Part shown: piece by piece, positions 1-11,054 of the stretch
Layout of the letters: the number at the start of each line of letters is the position of its first letter
How positions within the stretch are numbered: the first letter of the stretch is position 1
NCBI GenBank assembly: GCA_036924085.1
Contig: JAVGWX010000006.1
Coordinates: 36,507,533-36,571,532, forward strand
Direction of reading: 5' to 3'
Source: Ariolimax columbianus
Taxonomy: Eukaryota; Mollusca; Gastropoda; Stylommatophora; Arionidae
Length of the DNA stretch: 64,000 nt
Notes under the pieces: generated by a model
Database searches by the model: none
Told to the model about the DNA's origin: nothing
Seen by the model: only the letters and a program-made list of their open reading frames with translations
Made by a program: the position numbers and the translations under genes

Positions 1-780
1 CTGGCAAATGGAGTTTAATGTAGATAAATGTACAGTCATGCACATGGGTAGATCCAATATGGAACATAATTACAGAATGGGAGAGAACAATATTAGAAAG
101 ATAGATAAAGAAAGGGACTTAGGGGTTATAATAGATCATACATGTAAGGTGAGGGAGCAAGTTCAGGTAGCAGTAAAAAAGGCAAATGCAATGTTAGGGA
201 TGATAAAAAGAAATATTAAACATAGGAGCAAGGAAGTGATAGTCAAACTGTATAAAGCATTAGTTAGACCTAGATTGGAGTACTGTGTACAGGTGTGGAG
301 TCCTTATCAGAGAGGGGATATAGAAATGCTGGAGAGAATACAAAAAAGAGCGACAAAGCTGATAGTGGGATTCCAGAATTACAGTTATGAAGAAAGATTA
401 AAAAGAACTGGCCTTCAGTGTCTAGAAGAGAAAAGAATTCGTGGTGACTTAATACAGGTGTATAAGATGATCAGAGGAATGGATAAAGTGGACTATAACA
501 AGTTTTTTAAAGTACAACCACCAACAAGGACAAGAGGGCACAGCTACAAGTTGACTAAGGAGAGGTCCAGATTAGATATTAGGAAGTATTTCTTTAGCCA
601 GAGAGTAGTGAATGCTTGGAATGCATTGCCAAGTGTGGTGGTGGAGGCTGGGACGGTCAATGCATTTAAGAACAGATTGGATGCGTACAGCTTCTAGAGG
701 AAGGTGTTGTAAATGGAACTGGTTGTATACAGACTCTGCAGAGTCTTCTAAACCAGTATAAAGACGTTAAGTTAAGTAGG
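1..780 (+). mobile_element. LINE-A: 3' end of CR1/L2-like non-LTR retrotransposon, cut by window edge
   Basis: An open frame (8-697, continuing in from the left edge) encodes the C-terminal part of a reverse transcriptase: WQMEFNVDKC near the start, then ALVRPRLEYCVQVWSP, then WNALP and FKNRLD before the stop. This order (W-Q-M-x-F-N-x-x-K-C, LVRPxLEY, WNxLP, F-K-x-x-L-D) is typical of CR1/L2/Rex1-type LINEs. The RT palm motifs lie outside the window. About 80 bp of 3' UTR with a stem-loop follows. The 229 codons have no stop, so this copy is fairly young. Related copies lie at 6450, 26636, 28820, 33340 and 33590. Exact clade is uncertain without a phylogeny. Confidence 0.85.
718..757 (+). 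other. Conserved 3'-terminal stem-loop of LINE-A
   Basis: ACTGGTT (718-724) pairs with AACCAGT (751-757) and encloses the perfect 16-bp palindrome AGACTCTGCAGAGTCT (731-746). The same arrangement recurs in the copies at about 27753-27790 and, inverted, 28848-28887. 3' stem-loops are recognised by the RT in L2-type LINEs; that role here is inference. Confidence 0.6.
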
Positions 781-1189
781 TTCTAAGCTATAGACTGTCA
801 AACAGGACTGGGTGCAGTCCCAGAAAATTTTTTAAAAATTCATAATGGCAGCCAGTTACTAGTTTAAAATTATTAGTCCCCTAGAATTTAGTTATCACAG
901 CAAACAATGAGAGGTTTACAAGTTCCTATTAAAATTATAATATAATGAGTACTCCATACTTTATGCATATGGCAGGATATGTTAGACTGTTATGCTCATA
1001 AAAATTGTAATTTTCAAAGAAGAACAGGTTTGTGAGAATTTTGAGAAATAAAATCACGTGACGCTAAGATTAGAAAGAAAGTAAATTGGAAACGTACGTT
1101 GTATGGTGATTGGTCTACCAAAGGAGCAAATATCGAACTATGTGACAATTTAATTAGTAGACTGTAGGTTAGGCATGTTCTTCTTCTTC
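781..1189. other. No gene seen; AT-rich spacer
   Basis: No open frame or recognisable element. The run-up to 1190 ends in CTT repeats that belong to the next element. Confidence 0.6.
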
Positions 1190-1310
1190 TTCTCTGTTCG
1201 TTCTCAATCTCCAGCTAACAAGGTCTGAACAGGGCTTTTGCAAGTAACAGGATGTAGTCCGGAGGACGGAATGCGTTGTGTCGCGTGATTACGTTCTGGT
1301 AAACTTAACA
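1190..1310 (-). mobile_element. SINE-1 3' fragment
   Basis: A CTT run followed by GTTCGTTCTCAATCTCC and an AACGGAATGCGTTGTGTCG-like stretch matches the 3' end of SINE-1 (better copies at 8252, 17475, 19539 and 47534). Read on the minus strand, the CTT run is the (GAA)n tail. It is truncated about 115 bp from the tail. Confidence 0.7.
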
Positions 1311-1810
1311 GCATCAACATTGAATCTTTTAAAAGTTCACTGACCACAGATAGGTAAAGAACTTGTATGTCACTTTTGTTTTTCCAATTCACAATTGCTA
1401 GAGACACAGAGGAAGAGTCTAGGCAGTGAGTTCGAGTTTCATTGTAGCAGGCACAATTATAATATACGTCATTTTCTTCATGTAATTAAATATATATAAA
1501 TATATGAGTAATTTGTATGTGAGTTCAATAAACAGGTGGGCTGTATTAGCATTGAGATATGTTGGAAGGGGCTTGCAGACTTGCAGATGTTCTGTGGTGT
1601 TATGAACTTGTCACTACCAATTTTTTTTTTTAAACCACAACAAATAATGTCCATGAAAGAAAGATGTAGCATATGAAACAGGTCAGACAAACACACCTAC
1701 TTGATGTTGTTATGGCTAATATAAAAACAGGATTTTAGGACCACGAGAGGAATGAACTACTAAAAAAGTGTCTTGCAGGAAATACACAAAATGTCAATTA
1801 TTGACTCAAC
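1311..1810. other. No gene seen
   Basis: AT-rich DNA with a small TATATAAATATATG patch near 1490 and a T run at 1621-1632. Open frames here are short and look like chance. Confidence 0.6.
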
Positions 1811-2036
1811 AGTGATGTAGACTGACCTAAAGTGATCTAGATTTACCTAAAGTGATCTAGACTTACCTAAAGTTATGTAGGCTGACCTAAAATGATGAAG
1901 ATTGGCCCAAAGTGATGTAGACTGATCTGAAGTGATGTAGACTTACCTAAAGTGATGTAAACTGACCTAAAGTGATGTAGACTGACCTAAAGTGATGTAT
2001 GGGCTAAATGATGTAGGCTGACCTAAAGTGATGTAG
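1811..2036. repeat. 20-bp minisatellite, about 11 copies
   Basis: Unit AAGTGATGTAGACTGACCTA with scattered substitutions and one deletion near 2000. The array runs directly into the SINE-1 copy that starts at about 2035. Confidence 0.85.
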
Positions 2037-2975
2037 ATATTTGCAATTTTCGTTTCCGACACATCCGACATCAGCATGGCATGGGTTAGCCTTCATTCTT
2101 CTGTCCCTTCTGCCTAGCCTGTCTACCCTGTTGCAGTCTGTTATCTAGGATGACCAAGTGGAGTTGGAGAAGATTCTTGGTAGCTCTTGGTCACTGGTCT
2201 TGACGCTCACAGTCAGCTGTGGGTCACTGGTCTTGACGATTGCAGTCAGCTTTTGGTCGCTTGTCTTGACGCTTGCAGTCAGCTGTGGGTCGCTTGTCTT
2301 GACACTTGCAGTCAGCTGTGGGTCACTGGTCTTGACGCTTACAGTTAACTGTGTGTCGCTTGTCTTGACGCTTGCAGTCAGCTCTCGGTTGCTGGTCTTG
2401 ACGCTTGCAGTCAGCTCTCGGTCGCTGGTCTTGACGCTTTCAGTCAGCTTTCGGTCGCTTGTCTTGACGCTTGCAGTCCGCTTTCGGTCGCTTGTCTTGA
2501 CGCTTGTAGTCAGCTTTCGGTCGCTGGTCTTGACGCTTGCAGTCAGCTCTCGGTCGCTGGTCTTGACGCTTGCAGTCAGCTTTGGGTTACGGGTCTTGAC
2601 GCTTGCAGTTAGCTTTGGGTTACGGGTCTTGACGCTTGCAGTTAGCTTTGGGTTACGGGTCTTGACGCTTGCAGTCAGCTTTGGGTTACGGGTCTTGACG
2701 CTTGCAGTTAGCTTTGGGTTACGGGTCTTGACGCTTGCAGTCAGCTTTGGGTTACGGGTCTTGACGCTTGCAGTCAGCTTTGGGTTACGGGTCTTGACAC
2801 TTACAGTCAGCTTTGGGTCGCTGGTCTTGACGCTTGCAGTCAGCTGTGGGTCGCTGGTCTTGACGCTTGCAGTCAGCTGTGGGTCGCTGGTCTTGACGCT
2901 TGCAGTCAGCTTTCGGTCGCTGACCACTACAGCTCATGCACTGCTCAGCATATTGATCCCACACATTGCAGTGTT
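2035..2975 (-). mobile_element. SINE-1 copy with internally expanded 33-bp minisatellite
   Basis: The left part (2035-2185) and right end (2925-2975, ending GATCCC) match the body and 5' end of SINE-1, as seen intact at 19539-19897. The SINE segment between them, normally about one unit, is amplified to about 22 units. The (GAA)n tail end is missing. See the repeat entry for the array. Confidence 0.8.
2185..2930. repeat. 33-bp minisatellite derived from SINE-1
   Basis: Unit about GGTCTTGACGCTTGCAGTCA plus 13 bp, about 22 copies, with two main variants (TTTGGGTTACG in the middle, TGTGGGTCGCT at the ends). Because 33 is a multiple of 3, both strands stay open: 260 codons on minus (repeating LTASVKTSDPQ-like 11-mers) and 273 on plus. 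These frames are a by-product of the period, not a gene. Confidence 0.92.
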
Positions 2976-3410
2976 ATAGTTCCTACATCTACTGTGAATA
3001 GAACCAAATACACGGTAACTCTCATTATTTGCACTTGGACAAAAATATAACGACACCTACGTAACAGCCACAAAGTCTTTGACAGGGACAGATAACCAAC
3101 AAAAACAACAAATCACAATTAGAAGAAAAAACAGGATATACAATGAGAGGTTTAAACTAGCAACCAAACTTGATGTGGTCAGTAAAATGTGAGATACAGT
3201 ATGCTAATTGAGAAACAGTCCTGGACACCAGGGCAACCTAGACATCAGTCACTAGCATCGTCTCCTGCTCCTCCAATAATCTACACCAGTTTGAGCTTGA
3301 GGATCGTTTAATTTCCTTTATGGGTTGCCTCAAATGTCATGGTTTGAATACATTCAATACGTTTGTTTAGGCTTTCCTTCTCATTACTCGCTTACATTAA
3401 CTTGTGCCGT
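2976..3410. other. No gene seen
   Basis: Unstructured spacer between the SINE-derived array and the microsatellite block; no element recognised. Confidence 0.55.
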
Positions 3411-3508
3411 CTGTCTATCTATCTATCTATATCTATCTATATATCTATCTATCTATATCTATCTATCTATGTATCTATTTATCTCAAGCTCTCTCTCTCT
3501 CTTTCTCC

Positions 3509-3566
<58 letters not shown>

Positions 3567-3670
3567 TTCACATTATTACTGTTTATCCATTACGAAGTTT
3601 TTTCAGTAGGGTGTCTTCATGTATGTATGCATGTGTGTGTGTGTGTTTGTATGTGTGTATGTGTATGTAG
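3411..3670. repeat. Compound microsatellite: (ATCT)n, (CT)n, then (GT)n-rich
   Basis: ATCT repeats at 3411-3482, CT repeats with T interruptions at 3489-3563, and a GT/ATGT-rich patch at 3619-3668. The overlapping plus-strand open frames rich in Leu/Ser/Tyr are repeat translations. Confidence 0.9.
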
Positions 3671-3996
3671 GTCATCGGTGTTACCGGGAAAGACAACATG
3701 CGAAACGAAGACATTCTAAGGATGGTCGGTGCTACATTTTGTGCAGCATACATTTCCAAGCAGAAAAGGCTCATACATTGCTTCTGTTATCTCATGAGAA
3801 TGCACCTTCATCAATTTCCACTAAAGGGTTATAACGCTGGTAGATCTGGCTACATGACAAGTGGGCGTCCGCGAGACAGGTGGAATGATGTGATTGGACA
3901 GCGAACGTTGTCCGAGGCAACGCACTTGGCGCAGGACAGACGATTTCAGCTCCCCGTGGCATTAAACGGCATAAGTGGAACGAAAACTAACTTTCT
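3665..3996 (+). mobile_element. LINE-F: RT C-terminal fragment
   Basis: Translates as MRNEDILRMVGATFCAAYIS, then a histidine-containing stretch and SGRPRDRWNDV followed by an A-x-D-R-x-x-Q region. This is the usual C-terminal pattern of many LINE ORFs (R-N-E-D-I, then G-R-P-x-x-R-W-x-D-x-V, then D-R). It matches the minus-strand pieces at 5960-6430 and 28440-28790. It has no RT palm and is dead. Confidence 0.65.
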
Positions 3997-4005
3997 TCGC
4001 TCTTC

Positions 4006-4690
4006 AGGTCAGGTCAGGTCATCCCGTAACCGGTGAGATCGTTGTGACACACATGAAGACATCCTCACAACACCACGCCACCCTTCTCTGTCAGCGGCGG
4101 CTGCCTGTGCCTCTTCTGGTCGAAAATTGGTCCATTCTTTTATGTTGTTCCCGCACCTCTTTTTGGACGACCTCTTCGTCGTCTGCCTTGCACCTTTCAG
4201 TGGAGGATCGTATTTGTAAGACCATTTGATCTCGACATGTGACCGTACCAAGCGAGTTTCCTTCTTTTGACAGTTGCCAAGAGGTCTTTAAAAGGCCCTA
4301 TTGCTGTTGTAATTCTATCTCGTATTTCCCATTTTGTAACTCGATCTTTGCACGTGACGTTTAAAAATCTTCGGAAACATCTAATCTCCAAGGCATGTAT
4401 CCTTCGCTGAAGGTCAGCTGTAACTGTCCATGTCTCACAAGCATAGAGGAATATTGACAGGACCAGTGTACGCATTAATGTGATTTTCGAACATAGTTGA
4501 AACCGTTTATCTTGCCAAATATCGTTAAGCCGTGCAAGCGCCGCTATTGTTTGTGCCTGGCCAACACCTCACATTTTGATCCTTCATCACTGACAATCGA
4601 CCCCAGATATTTAAAACGGTCAACCACTTCGAGTTCCTGGCCATTAGGTTTTATCCGTGATTGGTCATTAATTTGGTCTTTTCAGCCTCC
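4006..4690 (-). mobile_element. LINE-C: 5'-truncated 3' end of non-LTR retrotransposon
   Basis: Minus-strand translation shows FKYLGSIVSDEGSKCEV-like residues, then LVLSIFLYACETWTVTADLQ, WEIRDRITTAIGPFKDLLAT, LAWYGHMSRSNG, and a charged C-terminus ending RLRDDLT. The 3' end carries CCTGA repeats. The plus-strand copy at 29043-30416 is the same family. Flanks TCGCTCTTC (3997-4005) and TCCCTCTTC (4688-4696) match at 8 of 9 and may be a TSD. Small indels break the frame near 4240 and 4570. Confidence 0.8.
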
Positions 4691-5204
4691 CTCTTCTCTT
4701 TCTATTTTATCTTTCCCTTTGTTGATATTCCCGCCTTTGTTTCATTTTCCCTTTCATTTCTGAGTCCGTCTTTCATTTCGATTTTTTACTTTAAATATAC
4801 TTGTGTTCATGTATAAGTTTTCACATTCTATCAATTTTTATAATTATGTTTTCTTTAATCAGTTTCATGTGTTTTCTTGTCCTGCTATCCACTTAGTTCG
4901 GTTTCTTTTGGTTATATGTTATCTTCTTTATTTATTGTTCTTTCCTTTACAGCTACTATTTCTTATTTGGAATAATTGGAATCCTGGTATTCAAACAGGC
5001 ATGTTATTGTCTGTTGCCAGGTAGGCGAAGGCTTCGGCTGTTCGTAGTAGGTATTTTAAAACCTCTTGCGGCTAACTAGGCCTAGGGGAATTTACAAATA
5101 ATATGGGTTAATTTTGAACTATATTTTTATTTTATTTTGATCGGGCAGTGACCGTTAAGTCTACACTTTTTTATTTCTAACTGCCAAGGACTTTTTAACA
5201 TGAT
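4691..5204. other. No gene seen; T-rich spacer
   Basis: Pyrimidine- and T-rich single-copy-looking DNA. The open frames at 4497-5024 are hydrophobic translations of T-rich sequence or antisense of LINE-C. Confidence 0.55.
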
Positions 5205-5360
5205 CGACACTGAACACAGGAGTCCGATCTCAATACCCAGAGATCATGAGAGTTTGAATCAGAAGATTCACGTGGAAAAATCCCGGTCTCCACTATGATT
5301 CTAACCCACGACCTCCGGCACCCGAAGCGGACACCCTACTTCGAGACCACTGAGTCCTCC
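5205..5360 (-). mobile_element. Probable tRNA-headed SINE fragment (SINE-4)
   Basis: Read on the minus strand, the head holds AGTGGTCTCGAAGTAGGG (A-box-like) and, about 40 bp later, GTGGGTTAGAATC (B-box-like). This spacing suits a tRNA-derived promoter. Only one copy is clear here, so the call rests on the boxes; a degenerate tRNA pseudogene is the alternative. Confidence 0.4.
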
Positions 5361-5454
5361 TATTATTTTTTCACTCTCTATTCTGATGGAGGTTATAGGT
5401 TGTCTATCGTTTTTAGGTTTTCCTTGTATGGTCTTGTGTCTTTGTTAGATTATC

Positions 5455-5556
5455 CCTAGATCTTTAGTACACATAGCATCATATGTACCTGATCTTTGGT
5501 ACACATGTCATCCTATGTACCTGATCTTTGGTACACATGGCATCCTATGTACATTG
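5455..5556. repeat. 32-bp tandem repeat, 3 copies
   Basis: Unit GATCTTTGGTACACATGGCA plus TCCTATGTACCT, three adjacent copies with few changes. Confidence 0.8.
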
Positions 5557-5689
5557 ACCTATGGCTTCCTGAACTTGGTACATTTTCTGTTTGTATTTCT
5601 TGAGGTACAGATCGTATCGCTTTTAGCGCTAGTACAGTCTTTAATGTCATTATTGTTTGGGCAATATCTGCAGATTGTGTCATTAATTA

Positions 5690-5845
5690 GTTAGTTATTT
5701 AGCATCAAACACTTCTTTTCCCATGTCAATATTCTGCTCTCATGGGACATGGACCATGTTTGACACTGGTATCACAGAGTCGTCATAAATATATTGTACT
5801 TTTTATCTATCATTTGTCCGTGTAGATATGGTATCCGTTCTCAGT
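5690..5845 (-). mobile_element. LINE-F fragment (first of two direct copies)
   Basis: Nearly the same sequence recurs at 6278-6428: TTTGACACTGGTA(T/G)CACAGAGTCGTC and flanks. The minus-strand translation includes CYQCQTWS, an equivalent of the C-E-T-W-T segment downstream of the RT domain. Confidence 0.65.
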
Positions 5846-5958
5846 GTTAGTTAGTTAGCTAGTTAGTTGTTTAGTTAGCTAGTTAGTTGATTGGTTGGTT
5901 ATTTAGTTGGTTGGTTGGTTGATTGGTTGGTTGGTTGGTTGGTTGGTAAGTTAGTTAG
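5840..5958. repeat. (GTTA)n/(GTTG)n microsatellite
   Basis: GTTAGTTAGCTA repeats grade into GGTTGGTT repeats; it lies between the two LINE-F fragments. Confidence 0.85.
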
Positions 5959-5959
5959 T

Positions 5960-6430
5960 TTTCTTTTCACTTATGCCATGAGAAGGATAAGTCGCATGCC
6001 CTGTCGCAAGTGCTTTGTGTTGGTCATAGTGACGCCGTGTCGTTGCACAATCACTCTAACGTCATTTATCCACTCGTCCCGCTAACGCCCTCTTGCCATA
6101 AAACCAACAAGCCGCCAGTAAGCCGTCGGTGGAAGTTGATAAGGGTACATTCTCATGAGATGACTGTACCTGCTAATTTTTTGCCTGGAAATGTACTCTG
6201 CACAACGCGTAGCGCCCATCATACTTCGAATATTTTCGTTTCGCAATTTGTCTTTCCCAGAGTTACATCGATGACCTTCAACAAACACTTCTTTTCCCAC
6301 GTCGATATTCTGTTCCCATGTGACTTGGACCATGTTTGACACTGGTAGCACAGAGTCGTCATAAATATATTGTACTTTTTAATCTATCATTCGGCTGTGT
6401 AGATACGATATCCTCTCCCAGTGTTTGCCA
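5960..6430 (-). mobile_element. LINE-F: RT C-terminal fragment
   Basis: Minus-strand frame 6082-6351 reads LRNENIRSMMGATRCAEYIS, then SHLMRMYPYQLPP and FMARGR. This parallels the plus-strand fragment at 3665 (MRNEDILRMVGATFCAAYIS, LMRMHLHQFP, MTSGRPRDRW). The upstream part repeats 5690-5845. No RT palm is present. Confidence 0.65.
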
Positions 6431-6449
6431 CATTTCTCTGATAACTTAC

Positions 6450-6725
6450 TTAACTTCTTTAAACTGGTTTTCTACTCAATTTCATATAAAAATAGCTAAG
6501 TGTATATGATCTATTTTTAATGCATCAAATTACCCTGCCACCACACCTTTCATGAGGCAATGCATTCCAAGCATTCACCATTGTCTTACTAAATAAATAA
6601 TTCCTAAAATATAATCTGGACCTTTCTTTAATTAAATATGTATCTGTGTCCACTTGTTCTTATAGCTGGCTGTACTTTGAAAAACTTGGCATTGTGTAAT
6701 GTCTCCTTTTATGAATCATATCACA
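6450..6725 (-). mobile_element. LINE-A: decayed C-terminal and 3' UTR piece
   Basis: Minus-strand translation includes ERSRLYF-like and MVNAWNALPHE before a degenerate 3' UTR with AAACCAGTTTAAAGAAG. It aligns with the end of the copy at 1-780. Indels and stops show long decay. Confidence 0.7.
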
Positions 6726-7570
6726 CTGATTACAATAAAGATGGCAATACACTTTATTCAATTATGCGTAGAACTGGATGGTATACATTGTCCAGTGAAC
6801 ATGTATAACACACGGGATGTGGTCCTTGTACTGAGAAGTTTGAAGATCCCTGTATTTGAACACTAACTGGTGAAGATAATCCTATTACAACGACTGCCAT
6901 GGAGAATTTTATTGTATGAATCTTTCGTAATTTGTTGTGTGTTTGTATTATTCTTGTAAGGCGTATGTGACCAGCTCCCTTTATCGCTGCGTCGTCTATC
7001 TAATATGTATCTCACGTTAACGTATTTGGCAGCCATTTTGTCAGGTGTGAGTCATGACCTGGACGGAAGTCTGGTCCTATTTATGTGACAGATAAACGTA
7101 TCAACCGATATGGCATAGTCGCTTTCATTTTGGGACCTGTCAACCATTCAAATAATAGATAAGCAGACACATGAGTAGCCATGGATTGGGCATAGACAAA
7201 AAAAGAATTATATTATGTGTGGATGGTATGGCAGACTAACTGGTGTTTACACTTTTCTTTCCACTTATGTTTCGAGCTCCGCGGGTAGCTGAAGATATCA
7301 ATCATATCACCCACAGCGGTACGCTCGGGATGTAAAGAAAGCTACTACACCCCAGCACTTATCGACCTTTTCAGGGCTCACAAAAGAGTAACCTTCTTGT
7401 TGTAGGCTTTCAACAACAACAACAACAACAGCTCCGCAGGTAGGGGAAGTTTAATTTTTGAACCAAATATATCGCGTTGTAGTGTCATATATCCTCATGT
7501 TCTTCATTGTGCCCTGTAACAAAATCGCATGTTATGTACGCGCAGTAGTAGTTTATAAGAGTTCATTCTC
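6726..7570. other. No gene seen; possible dispersed repeat with (CAA)n tail at 7265-7430
   Basis: Mostly AT-rich single-copy-looking DNA. At 7265-7430 a GC-richer block containing CAGGGCTCACAAAAGAGTAA ends in CAACAACAACAA, like a retroposed unit. The CACAAAAGAGTAACCT stretch is also found near 59265. Confidence 0.4.
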
Positions 7571-7843
<273 letters not shown>

Positions 7844-7849
7844 CCCATT

Positions 7850-8251
7850 CCTCTGAGGCGGTTACGCCGCTTTGGTTTCCAACTTCGTTTCTAATATTCC
7901 TTTTTTCGGACACAGTGGACCAGTGCGTGATACGTTTCCCTTCTGCACCACCGAGGATGTTGTTCTGAATTCGAAGGAGTCGGCTTAGCATATTGGTGGA
8001 CTTCTCCGTTGTGGTTTTCTGTCTCGTGCGTACCAGACTGGTGTCATCTTTCTTTCTAACACGTGACAAGCCCAGGCATGTTGTAATCTTATCTTCATAG
8101 GTGACCCGATCCGTCACCAATGACAGGTGTCATAAGTCGGCCTTGTTAAGACTTCTCACTCGGTGGTTAAGGAGTGTGAGGCCGATCAGGCGTTACTCGA
8201 GGGAGACATGAGTCACTGAGTCTGGACTCCGTTTCCTTTGTATATGGCTTG
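7850..8251. other. Unclassified sequence, partly repeated elsewhere
   Basis: A minus-strand frame (entering the GATA array) has about 90 non-repetitive residues that I do not recognise. The GTACCAGACTG(G/C)TGTC stretch near 8030 also occurs near 62635, suggesting a dispersed element. Confidence 0.35.
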
Positions 8252-8600
8252 GCTTCGTTCGTTCTCAATCTCCCGATACCAAACCCTGAAAGGGCTTAAG
8301 TAGCAGAATGTAGTCCAGAGAACGGAATGCATTGTGTAGTAGTTTACAGCTTGACTGCGATATTTGCACCTTTCGGTCCAACACATCCGACTTCAGCAAA
8401 CATTTTTTTAGTACCAAGTTAGCATTCCTTCTTAGATCCTTTCTCCTTAGCCAGTCTGCTCCGCTGCAACAAGTTATCCAGGATCACCGCGTGGAGGTGT
8501 AGAAGGGTCTTGACAGCTCTGGTTCGCTGGCCCTGACGCTAGCAGTCAGCTATGGGTCGCTGACCACTGCAGCTCGTGCGCTCCTCATCATCTTGATCCC
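8252..8600 (-). mobile_element. SINE-1, nearly full length
   Basis: It runs from CGTTCGTTCTCAATCTCC (tail side) to CTTGATCCC (5' end). It matches 19539-19897 over its whole length. The GAA tail is eroded to GGCTTGGCTT on the plus strand. TTTGTATATG (8237-8246) and TTTGTACATG (8603-8612) could be a decayed TSD (9 of 10). I see no convincing A and B boxes, so promoter class is unknown. Confidence 0.8.
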
Positions 8601-8940
8601 CTTTTGTACATGACCACGTTTCTGACGTAGCACATTTGCCAGAAGTATTGTTTGGTTGAAGATGGAGAAGCACAGGCTCTGGTCGTGTGCTTGGTCTAAT
8701 ACTGTCGTAATGGATGAGAAAGCCGCCCAGCCCGCGGGACATAGTTCTGCCAATTCTTGGTTTAGGCCGTTCTGCATGTTCAATTGGTGTCCCAGGTAAA
8801 TGTACTCTTTAACGTCCTCATGTTTCTGCCATCGAGGATACCTGGGTCGCAGGTGGCGAAACTGTTACGCATAAATTTTGTCTTGTAGGCGTTTACCTCG
8901 AGACCCGCTCGCCTTCCCTTCTTTGAAGCATTGCTATCAT
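8601..8940 (-). mobile_element. LINE-J: RT thumb-region fragment
   Basis: Minus-strand pieces read GLEVNAYKTKFM (the conserved G-x-x-x-N-x-x-K-T after the FADD box), YIYLGHQLNMQN, LAELCPAGWAAFSSI and VLDQAHDQSLC. This order is the RT motif D to thumb region of a LINE. The catalytic FADD box is absent and frameshifts separate the pieces. The SINE-1 copy at 8252 is adjacent. Confidence 0.7.
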
Positions 8941-9811
8941 TTAGTTGTATGCAAGTAATTAGGTCAAGTAGCTAGGAATTACAAAGGGTCGCACATTGTC
9001 CTACATGGAAGACTGTAAGGCGGTGAAACAAAATGTTAGCGCAAGAAATAACAAAATGCATAAGCTAACAAAAAGATAATGTGCATCGGTGTTGCGCACA
9101 TCAGCCATCGTGCTGTGCATTTCTGCAACAGAATACGCCACGCCTGTTTACAACTAGTCAGTACTCACCAGTCACGTCAATGTGGCAGAAAATAAGGTAT
9201 GTCGTTGTACCAGGGTACTTTAAACCAGCACCAATGGGAACAGATTACACTATCACTAACATCGCACTACCAGACATCAGGAGATGTGTTGCGTCAGAAG
9301 TCGAAAGTAAAAAGCAATCATTTCATCAGAAACTCCAGCTTTTTGGATATTTTCTATTTTAAAAAACTACTGAATAAGGAAAAAGTTTCTTTCAAACTGT
9401 ACAGTTCACCATCCAGAAACCTGAGCAAAGCCGCACCAAAAAATGGCGTCATAGATATGGTGTGAAATGGATGGACATCAAATAACAACTTGCGACAGGA
9501 CATAATATCCTACCCTGTGTAGAGAGCCCTGAACGTATTACCAACGGGAGTGTCCAGGTGTAGATCTAACTTGAAAAAAGTGTGTATATGCGGAGGATGA
9601 TGTCGGCGAATGCGAAGGGATCCGAGACCCAGAATACCCGTGTAACTGCCCAAGAATGCGATAACTACGTACTTTGGTGGATCTCATGGCAGGAAATGAA
9701 AGAGCTTCCATGACAACTGATTCTGGTCCAATGCTTTCTGAGGTTGCCGGACACGGAAAGTAAGATCGAGTTCATTCTCATAAAATGACTTAAGCAATCA
9801 GATTTTTTGTC
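8941..9811. other. No recognised gene
   Basis: An open frame at 9081-9362 (93 codons) has no motif I recognise. The rest looks like unique spacer. Confidence 0.45.
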
Positions 9812-10262
9812 CTGCTGTGAATATCACGAGGAGTTTTCATAACCATTCTATTGTCAATATTTCTTATTCTGTCCTGATGTGTATGTTACAAGAAGTTGTT
9901 CCCATAACCATTCTATTGTCAATATTTCTTATTCTGTCCTGATGTGTATGTTACAAAAAGTTGTTCCCATAACCATTCTATTGTCAATATTTTTTATTCT
10001 GTCCTGATGTGTATGTTACAAGAAGTTGTTCCCATAACCATTCTATTGTCAATATTTCTTATTCTGTCCTGATGTGTATGTTACAAGAAGTTGTTCCCAT
10101 AACCATTCTATTGTCAATATTTCTTATTCTGTCCTGATGTGTATGTTACAAGAAGTCGTTCCAATAACCATTCTATTGTCAATATTTCTTATTCTGTCCT
10201 GATGTGTATGTTAAAAGAAGTTTTTCCCATAACAATTGTGTTGTCAATATTTCGTATTCTGT
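9812..10262. repeat. 65-bp minisatellite, about 7 copies
   Basis: Unit contains CCTGATGTGTATGTTACAAG and CATTCTATTGTCAATATTTC. Central copies differ by one or two bases; edge copies are more diverged, the usual pattern of unequal exchange. Confidence 0.9.
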
Positions 10263-10684
10263 CTGTCCGTCTGACATTGATGACATTATTTTATTCGTTT
10301 CAGTTCCAACCTTATTATCCCCCCCCCCTCCCCCCGCTTGAATAAGAATGAAGAGTGACACTGGTATAAAAGAGGTGGTACAGATAACTTGTATATCATT
10401 GGTGATTTATATACCAATCTGATCTTTGGGTGTTTTAGAAGTGATTACATCTGATATCTCATAGCGGATACTTTTTTTGCACGTACTGTCAATGTTTTTG
10501 GGTATCAATCATTAAATTTACTATTTCGTTTGTTCCGATCTCCTAGATACAGGTTTATCCCTGTGGTATCATACACGGTATATTGTTTCTAGAGCTGTCT
10601 ATCAGATCCAAATTTTTTTTTTGTTTACCCATAAGTATGTAAGGCATGTATGGTCCATGCTTGAAGAAAAGAAGGTTATACAGT
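10263..10684. other. No gene seen
   Basis: AT-rich spacer with a short C-run near 10320. Confidence 0.55.
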
Positions 10685-10935
10685 AACAAAGTCTATAAAT
10701 GTGTCTGAATCGAACTCGGCCTATATTCCATAGTCTCAGTTGTTGAATGGCAGAAGACTAGTCCAATTGTTACACATTTTTCAGGGTGTTTAGCTGGTCT
10801 AGTACTTAAACTCATACCTCTCTTATGACATGGCAAGGCGCTTCCTTCACATGGAGGTCTGGTGTTTGAATTAGGGACTGCCTTTACTTCACTTTGTGTT
10901 CTAGTGTTCGTTACATATGTTAGCAGACTGTACAT
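10685..10935. repeat. Dispersed repeat shared with 52605-52830
   Basis: CTATATTCCATA, GTTGAATG, GGCAAGGCGCTTC, GGAGGT and TTTGAATTAGGGAC follow the same order as in the 52605 copy (CTTATATTCCATAA, GTTGAATG, GCAAGGCGCTTCAG, GGAGGTTCGG, CGAATCCCGAG). The last segment resembles a tRNA B box, so a SINE is possible. Confidence 0.5.
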
Positions 10936-11054
10936 AGATACTTGTCTTGTGGTCGTTGTCTCGAACAAACCATCATACAGCAATCGTTTGGTATTAGCCA
11001 TTAGCGAGAAACGCAAATACATGAGTTGAAAAGCCTTCTATTTTGAAAAGATTA

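Noticed and set aside
2145..2979. Overlapping 260- and 273-codon frames on both strands
   Set aside because: Both arise from a 33-bp tandem repeat whose period is a multiple of 3; the parent sequence is a SINE, not a gene.
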